Assembly (NCBI GenBank): GCA_964582985.1
Contig: CAZOUM010000029.1
Location: forward strand, 1 to 36,126
Direction: 5' to 3'
Source of the DNA: CAZQYB01 sp964582985
Lineage (GTDB): Bacteria; Planctomycetota; Phycisphaerae; Sedimentisphaerales; Anaerobacaceae
Length of the DNA: 36,126 bases
The notes below the pieces were generated by a model. That model ran no database searches and was not told where the DNA came from. It saw only the letters and a list, made by a program, of their open reading frames with translations. The translations under genes and the position numbers were made by a program. Shown here in pieces: positions 32,362 to 36,126 of this stretch; positions within the stretch are counted from its first letter, which is position 1; each line of letters begins with the position of its first letter.

Positions 32362-32835
32362 CTACACCAATTCAACAACGGCACCTACTGCTTCAAGTTT
32401 TTGTTTAGCTGCTTCCGCTTCTTCCTTGCTCAAGCCTTCCTTGACCGGTTTTGGGACACCTTCAACAAGGTCCTTGGCCTCTTTCAATCCTAATGTGGTC
32501 AACGCCCTCACTTCCTTTATAACCTGAATCTTCTTGTCACCAAATTCCTTCAGAATTACGTCAAAGCTGGTTTTCTCTTCAGCTTCCTCGGCCAGCGCAC
32601 CACCAGCTGCAGCAGGCCCTGCCACCATAACCGCGCCGGCAGCAGGCTCAATACCATATTCCTCCTTGAGATAATCGCCAAGCTCCTTGGCCTGCATCAG
32701 TGTCAGGCCGACTATCTTGTCGCCGAGCTTCTTGATCTCACTACCCCACTTCTTGGTCTCTTTGGCTTCCTTGGTCTTTTTAACTTCCTGTGCCTCTTTT
32801 GTCTCTTTGATTTCTTTTGCTTGTTCTTCCACCAT
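32362..32835 (-). CDS. rplL: 50S ribosomal protein L7/L12 with a Lys/Glu-rich N-terminal extension
   Basis: Stalk protein that recruits translational GTPases, 157 residues. The N-terminal dimerisation segment is LTLMQAKELGDYLKEEYGIE (about 44-63), followed by an Ala/Gly hinge (AAGAVMVAGPAAAGGALAEE) and the conserved C-terminal domain with KIQVIKEVRALTTLGLKEAK. Residues 1-36 are extra and low-complexity (KEIKETKEAQEVKKTKEAKE), so the protein is about 30 residues longer than usual. I chose the ATG at 32835, with GGAG 11 nt upstream; a GTG seven codons earlier is possible. It lies between rplJ and rpoB. Confidence 0.97.
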   Translation of the reverse strand: MVEEQAKEIKETKEAQEVKKTKEAKETKKWGSEIKKLGDKIVGLTLMQAKELGDYLKEEYGIEPAAGAVMVAGPAAAGGALAEEAEEKTSFDVILKEFGDKKIQVIKEVRALTTLGLKEAKDLVEGVPKPVKEGLSKEEAEAAKQKLEAVGAVVELV

Positions 32836-33019
32836 CTTCGCTTTAACTCCTATCACTATATGCCCGGTAGTAGCCGAAACTCCGCCGTTTCGTTTAACCC
32901 GTTACAGGGGCAACCACCCAAGCAGTTAATTTTTCAAATTCCGAATATCAAAATCGAATTTCGAACCGAACTTTGCAGTTGCTTGTTCAATACTGTGAAT
33001 TTCTTTTCTCTTACTAATA

Positions 33020-33553
33020 CTAAGCAGCCTGTTTTTCACCTTTTTCCGCAATGGTCTTTATAGAGCCTGCAATAATGCTTGCAGCCGCGCCAAAGGCGCC
33101 AGCTAACTTTGCCGCAGGCGACTGTGCCGTGGCGACGATCTTGCCTTGTAATTCTGCCCGCGTTGGCATTTTTGAAAGGCCCTCTGCTGCTTTGGCGTCC
33201 AACACAGAGCCCTCCAGAAAAGCACCTTTAATTTCTAACGCCGGAACCTTGTCGCTCCATGCGACCAGTTCTTTCGCAACGTCAACTATACTATCGCCAC
33301 CGTAGGCAACTGCGCAGGGACCGCTGAACAAATCTATTGCCGGTTCCATCTCGCGGTTACACAACGTCTTTTTGAACAGTGAATTCTTGACCACCGATAA
33401 TCCGATACCTTTTTTCTTAAAATCGCCACGCATCAGATTATTATCAACACCGCCGACACCCTTGATGCTGACCACCAGGAAATCGCTGATACCCTCCTTG
33501 GCGACCTTCTTTTCTAATTCCGCCTGCAGCAGTTCCTTTACATACTTGCTCAT
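33020..33553 (-). CDS. rplJ: 50S ribosomal protein L10
   Basis: Base of the L7/L12 stalk, 177 residues. The N-terminal domain includes DFLVVSIKGVGGVDNNLMRG and the SVVKNSLFKKTL segment; the C-terminal helix (LAGAFGAAASIIAGSIKTI) anchors L7/L12 dimers. The ATG at 33553 has AGGTGG just upstream; the frame extends 12 codons further without support. A hairpin with a U-tract lies 25 nt upstream and may be the site of L10-type control. Confidence 0.97.
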   Translation of the reverse strand: MSKYVKELLQAELEKKVAKEGISDFLVVSIKGVGGVDNNLMRGDFKKKGIGLSVVKNSLFKKTLCNREMEPAIDLFSGPCAVAYGGDSIVDVAKELVAWSDKVPALEIKGAFLEGSVLDAKAAEGLSKMPTRAELQGKIVATAQSPAAKLAGAFGAAASIIAGSIKTIAEKGEKQAA

Positions 33554-33577
33554 TTTTCCACCTATCACTAAAAGAAG

Positions 33578-33602
33578 GCACAAGCTCACAGCTGCTTTGT
33601 GC
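33578..33602 (-). terminator. Hairpin with U-tract in the rplA-rplJ gap
   Basis: On the minus strand GCACAAAGC pairs with GCTTGTGC (one A bulge, 8-nt loop) and is followed by CTTCTTTT. It stands between the rplA stop and the rplJ RBS. This could be an attenuator separating rplK-rplA from rplJ-rplL, or part of the L10 leader structure. Confidence 0.4.
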
Positions 33603-33613
33603 GTCTCTACAAG

Positions 33614-34291
33614 CTATACACTAACTGTTATGCTTGGGCTCATTGTCGCGGATATACACGTCTTCTTGATATATGTGCCTTTCGCCGTTGCCGGTTTGAT
33701 TTTCTTTATATGTGAAATGAAAGCCTCAATATTATCTATAAGCTTTTCAGTCTCGAAGTTTTGCTTACCGACAGCTGCGTGTACGTTACCACCAGCATCG
33801 TTTCTAAACTCGACCTTTCCCGCGGCAAATTCAGCTACTCCGGTTGGAACATCAGCAGTTACGGTGCCATTCTTTGGCGATGGCATCTTTCCCTGCGGTC
33901 CGAGTAGTCGCCCGAGTTTGCCCACCTTGCTCATTACTTTCGGCGAGGCAATCACCACATCGAAATCTGTCCAGCCGTCTGAAACCTTCTTTATCAGTTC
34001 GTCACAGCCGGCCTCAATAGCACCGGCCTTCTTGGCGGCTTCTACATCAGCGTCTTCACAGAAAGCAACAACTTTTTTCTGTTTGCCTATCCCGTGAGGC
34101 AGCGATATTGACCCGCGAACCAACTGGTCTGCCTGCTTTGGGTCTATGCCTAAGTGCAGAACACATTCTATCGTCTGGTCAAACTTCACTGACTTAAGCG
34201 ATTTGATCTTTTCGACCGCCTCTACCAGGCTCAGCGGCTCTTTGCCTGCCTGTTGCGACTCTTGTTTGTATCTTTTGCTTCTAAAGCTCAT
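33614..34291 (-). CDS. rplA: 50S ribosomal protein L1
   Basis: L1-stalk protein, 225 residues, in many bacteria also a translational repressor of its own operon. Typical are KSVKFDQTIECVLHLGIDPK, GKLGRLLGPQGKMPSPKNGT and the basic FRNDAGGNVHAAVGK segment. The start MSFRSKRYK has only a weak RBS, consistent with coupling to rplK, which ends 36 nt upstream. Confidence 0.98.
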   Translation of the reverse strand: MSFRSKRYKQESQQAGKEPLSLVEAVEKIKSLKSVKFDQTIECVLHLGIDPKQADQLVRGSISLPHGIGKQKKVVAFCEDADVEAAKKAGAIEAGCDELIKKVSDGWTDFDVVIASPKVMSKVGKLGRLLGPQGKMPSPKNGTVTADVPTGVAEFAAGKVEFRNDAGGNVHAAVGKQNFETEKLIDNIEAFISHIKKIKPATAKGTYIKKTCISATMSPSITVSV

Positions 34292-34327
34292 TGTTCGATG
34301 CCCGCATCTACATTGTAATGTACTGTC

Positions 34328-34762
34328 TTACGATTCGCTTACTGCTATTTCTATGCCCATACTTCGCGCGGTACCTTCGATAATCTTTTCAGCCTGGTCC
34401 AAATCATACGCGTTCAAATCGTTGAACTTTGTCTCAGCGATTTTACGCAGTTGCTCTCTTGTGATTGTCCCGACTTTTTCTTTGTTTGGAACACCGCTTC
34501 CCTTTGCAATTTCAGCCGTCTGTTTGAGCAATACTGCAGCCGGAGGACTTTTGACCTCGAAGGTAAAACTTTTGTCTATATAGACAGTTATCACAACCGG
34601 CACGATTGTCCCGTTTAAGTCCTTGGTTCGTTCGTTGAACTGTGAGACAAACTGGCCGATGTTAACTCCGCGCTGACCCAGCGCAGGTCCTACCGGCGGA
34701 GCGGGTGTCGCCTGACCGCCAGGTGCCTGCAATTTAATCTGTACTGCTACTGCTTTGGCCAT
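34328..34762 (-). CDS. rplK: 50S ribosomal protein L11
   Basis: GTPase-centre protein, 144 residues. The Pro-rich N-terminus (KLQAPGGQATPAPPVGPALG) is the thiostrepton-binding domain; FNERTKDLNGTIVPVVITVY and the C-terminal rRNA-binding domain ending MGIEIAVSES follow. GAGG lies 8 nt before the ATG. Located between nusG and rplA. Confidence 0.98.
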   Translation of the reverse strand: MAKAVAVQIKLQAPGGQATPAPPVGPALGQRGVNIGQFVSQFNERTKDLNGTIVPVVITVYIDKSFTFEVKSPPAAVLLKQTAEIAKGSGVPNKEKVGTITREQLRKIAETKFNDLNAYDLDQAEKIIEGTARSMGIEIAVSES

Positions 34763-34802
34763 TATTCATACCTCGTGACTGATGTCCCGGCCGAAACACC
34801 AG

Positions 34803-35345
34803 TTACAGTTTTTCAATCTGCCAGTATTCTATATCCAGTGGTGTGCTTCGACCAAATATTGTGACAATTACCCGTACAAGGCCGCGAACAGAATCGATCG
34901 AATCCACCATGCCTTCAAAGTTTTCAAAGGCACCTTCACGAATTTTTATCAGATCGCCTTTCTTGAACTCAACTTTTATCGCCGGGGCCTCCTCCGGCTT
35001 TTCTGCCTCCAAAAGCATCTTGGCTACGTCCGTATCACGCATCGGCGTTGGGATTCCCTCTGTACCAATAAAATCTCCCACATCTGAGGTTTCCTTGATC
35101 ATGAACCAGGCCTTCTCCGGGACTCGGCCGTCCTCCATCGGTTCCATCTCCATAAAAACGTACCCAGGATACAATTTCCGCTTATGCACTGTTTGTTTTC
35201 GGCCGCGGATACGCTTGACATGCTCAACGGGAACCTCAATTCGGCCGACAATATCGGCTAATCCCTCCCGGCACACTTTTTGCGAAAGGGCTTCTTTGAC
35301 CTGCTCCTCTTTATTCGCCGCAACTCGTAAAACGTACCACCGCAT
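34803..35345 (-). CDS. nusG: Transcription termination/antitermination factor NusG
   Basis: RNA polymerase-binding elongation factor, 180 residues. The NGN domain starts MRWYVLRVAANKEEQVKEAL and includes the KRKLYPGYVFMEM segment; the KOW domain is FKKGDLIKIREGAFENFEGM to IEYWQIEKL. An additional ~15 residues (EAEKPEEAPA) link the domains. I chose the ATG at 35345; a TTG six codons upstream is less likely. It follows secE with a gap of 211 nt. Confidence 0.97.
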   Translation of the reverse strand: MRWYVLRVAANKEEQVKEALSQKVCREGLADIVGRIEVPVEHVKRIRGRKQTVHKRKLYPGYVFMEMEPMEDGRVPEKAWFMIKETSDVGDFIGTEGIPTPMRDTDVAKMLLEAEKPEEAPAIKVEFKKGDLIKIREGAFENFEGMVDSIDSVRGLVRVIVTIFGRSTPLDIEYWQIEKL

Positions 35346-35556
35346 ATTAATGCACAGGAACAAAATCCCACATTATTTTCATATCGTGCATGAACCTTAA
35401 CTCACCGTACAATATATTCCCGACTTTAGGTTGCCAGGGTACTTGAGTTAACTATTCCCTGCCTTTTACTTTCATCAAAGTCGGTCGATTTCATGTCGAT
35501 GAGTCTTGCCTTCGTATAGTCCGCTTTCCCATTAGTCGCGAACACGGCGTCGGTCC

Positions 35557-35958
35557 TTACAACAATAGCCAGTTAAAAAACACTCGGAAGCTTAAGTCGG
35601 TGACATAAAGAATCACAGCCATAACAATCACGACCACAATAACAATGACTGTCGAAACAGCTATTTCCTTTCTGCTCGACCAGCTTACCTTTTTCATCTC
35701 ACCTTCGGCGGCAATCATAAAATCCGCCACCGATGGTTTATTTATTAGCCAGAAGATCAAGAGTCCCAGGACAACAAACAAACCTGCGGGCACCATCGTT
35801 GCAGTCCACAGTGCTGCTCTTCGGCTCATATGCCATTCCACAGCCTCCAATTTGTTGTAAAGCTGCAAACAGCCGAGACCTATAACTGTTGCTACTCCAA
35901 AAGCAGTGCACAGCCTCGTATACTTGCCCTGGCCGCGTTTATAAATCTCAAATGCCAT
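35557..35958 (-). CDS. secE: Preprotein translocase subunit SecE (three predicted membrane segments)
   Basis: Essential Sec translocon subunit, 133 residues. The conserved core is at the C-terminus: the amphipathic FMIAAEGEMKKVSWSSRKEI segment (KKVSW at 89-93) followed by the membrane helix at about 100-120. Two further hydrophobic segments (about 16-34 and 49-73) precede it, like the three-helix SecE of gamma-proteobacteria but unlike the single-helix form of most bacteria. Located between tRNA-Trp and nusG, the usual context. Confidence 0.93.
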   Translation of the reverse strand: MAFEIYKRGQGKYTRLCTAFGVATVIGLGCLQLYNKLEAVEWHMSRRAALWTATMVPAGLFVVLGLLIFWLINKPSVADFMIAAEGEMKKVSWSSRKEIAVSTVIVIVVVIVMAVILYVTDLSFRVFFNWLLL

Positions 35959-35977
35959 ACTAACACCGATAGCTAAA

Positions 35978-35985
35978 ATTCTACC
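35978..35985 (-). promoter_or_regulatory. Possible extended -10 promoter for secE-nusG
   Basis: On the minus strand TGGTAGAAT forms an extended -10 element (TG, one base, then TAGAAT at 35978-35983) about 20 nt before the secE start codon. No good -35 box lies 17 bp upstream. Weak support; read-through from the tRNA-Trp is the alternative. Confidence 0.25.
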
Positions 35986-36062
35986 ACGACATTGCTGTAA
36001 AAGCAGGAATCCATCCGCTGAAGCGGTTCACTGGTTTCTATTCACTACGGCTATCTTACAAG

Positions 36063-36126
36063 CAGGCCAGAAGGGAATCGAACCCCCAACCTTCGGTTTT
36101 GGAGACCGACGCTCTGCCAATTGAGC
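36063..36126 (-). tRNA. tRNA-Trp (CCA anticodon), 5' end cut by the window edge
   Basis: The minus strand shows the D-arm GCTC...GAGC, anticodon arm TCGGT-CTCCAAA-ACCGA, T-arm GGGGG-TTCGATT-CCCTT and the 3' acceptor strand CTGGCCT with discriminator G. The anticodon CCA decodes UGG. About eight 5' bases lie outside the window. CCA is not encoded. tRNA-Trp directly upstream of secE-nusG is a common bacterial arrangement, often preceded by tuf. Confidence 0.93.

Overview
The window is one long, almost entirely minus-strand block of translation and transcription genes from a bacterium that looks like a planctomycete of class Phycisphaerae, possibly order Sedimentisphaerales. The taxonomic pointers are a dockerin-like C-terminal tail (DTNHDCLVNFEDF... 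type) and a 'TTYYWRVDE' segment in a broken gene at the left edge, a secreted PASTA-repeat protein, an N-terminal helix-turn-helix extension on ribosomal protein L22, a three-helix SecE, and no rpmD (L30). This is an inference from protein features, not from a phylogenetic marker search.

Read in the direction of transcription (right to left): a partial tRNA-Trp at the right edge, secE, nusG, rplK, rplA, rplJ, rplL, rpoB, rpoC, rpsL, rpsG, fusA, then a promoter and a long structured leader, then rpsJ-rplC-rplD-rplW-rplB-rpsS-rplV-rpsC-rplP-rpmC-rpsQ (S10 set), rplN-rplX-rplE-rpsN-rpsH-rplF-rplR-rpsE-rplO-secY (spc set), adk-map-infA-rpmJ-rpsM-rpsK-rpsD-rpoA-rplQ (alpha set), a HIT-family protein and the initiator tRNA. 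The classical rif, str, S10, spc and alpha operons therefore lie end to end over about 34 kb. tuf is not in its usual place after fusA; it may lie beyond the right edge, upstream of the tRNA-Trp.

The left 2 kb is accessory DNA: the 5' part of a secreted PASTA-repeat protein gene preceded by a long leader with its own promoter and a terminator-like hairpin, a remnant of a formylglycine-generating-enzyme-type (SUMF1) domain, and a frameshifted C-terminal piece of a dockerin-tailed extracellular protein, separated by strong hairpins.

The most striking observation is in rpoB. The beta subunit is 1685 residues, some 340 longer than that of E. coli, because it carries two in-frame insertions of roughly 230 residues. 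One lies in the beta-lobe region; the other lies just before the conserved LYDGRTG segment near the C-terminus. Both contain a GIY-YIG-like nuclease core with identical spacing (GIY, 16 residues, YVG/YIG, then R-x3-H), and both are preceded by a similar unrecognised domain with a PRFN motif. They look like two copies of one module. Neither has intein splice motifs, and neither has an obvious catalytic Glu after the core, so they are retained in the polymerase reading frame as apparently stable insertions. Other noteworthy points are the XRE-type HTH fused to L22, Arg88 in S12 (a known streptomycin-resistance residue), a C33 initiator tRNA, a ~450-nt leader ahead of the S10 genes, and a Lys/Glu-rich extension on L7/L12.
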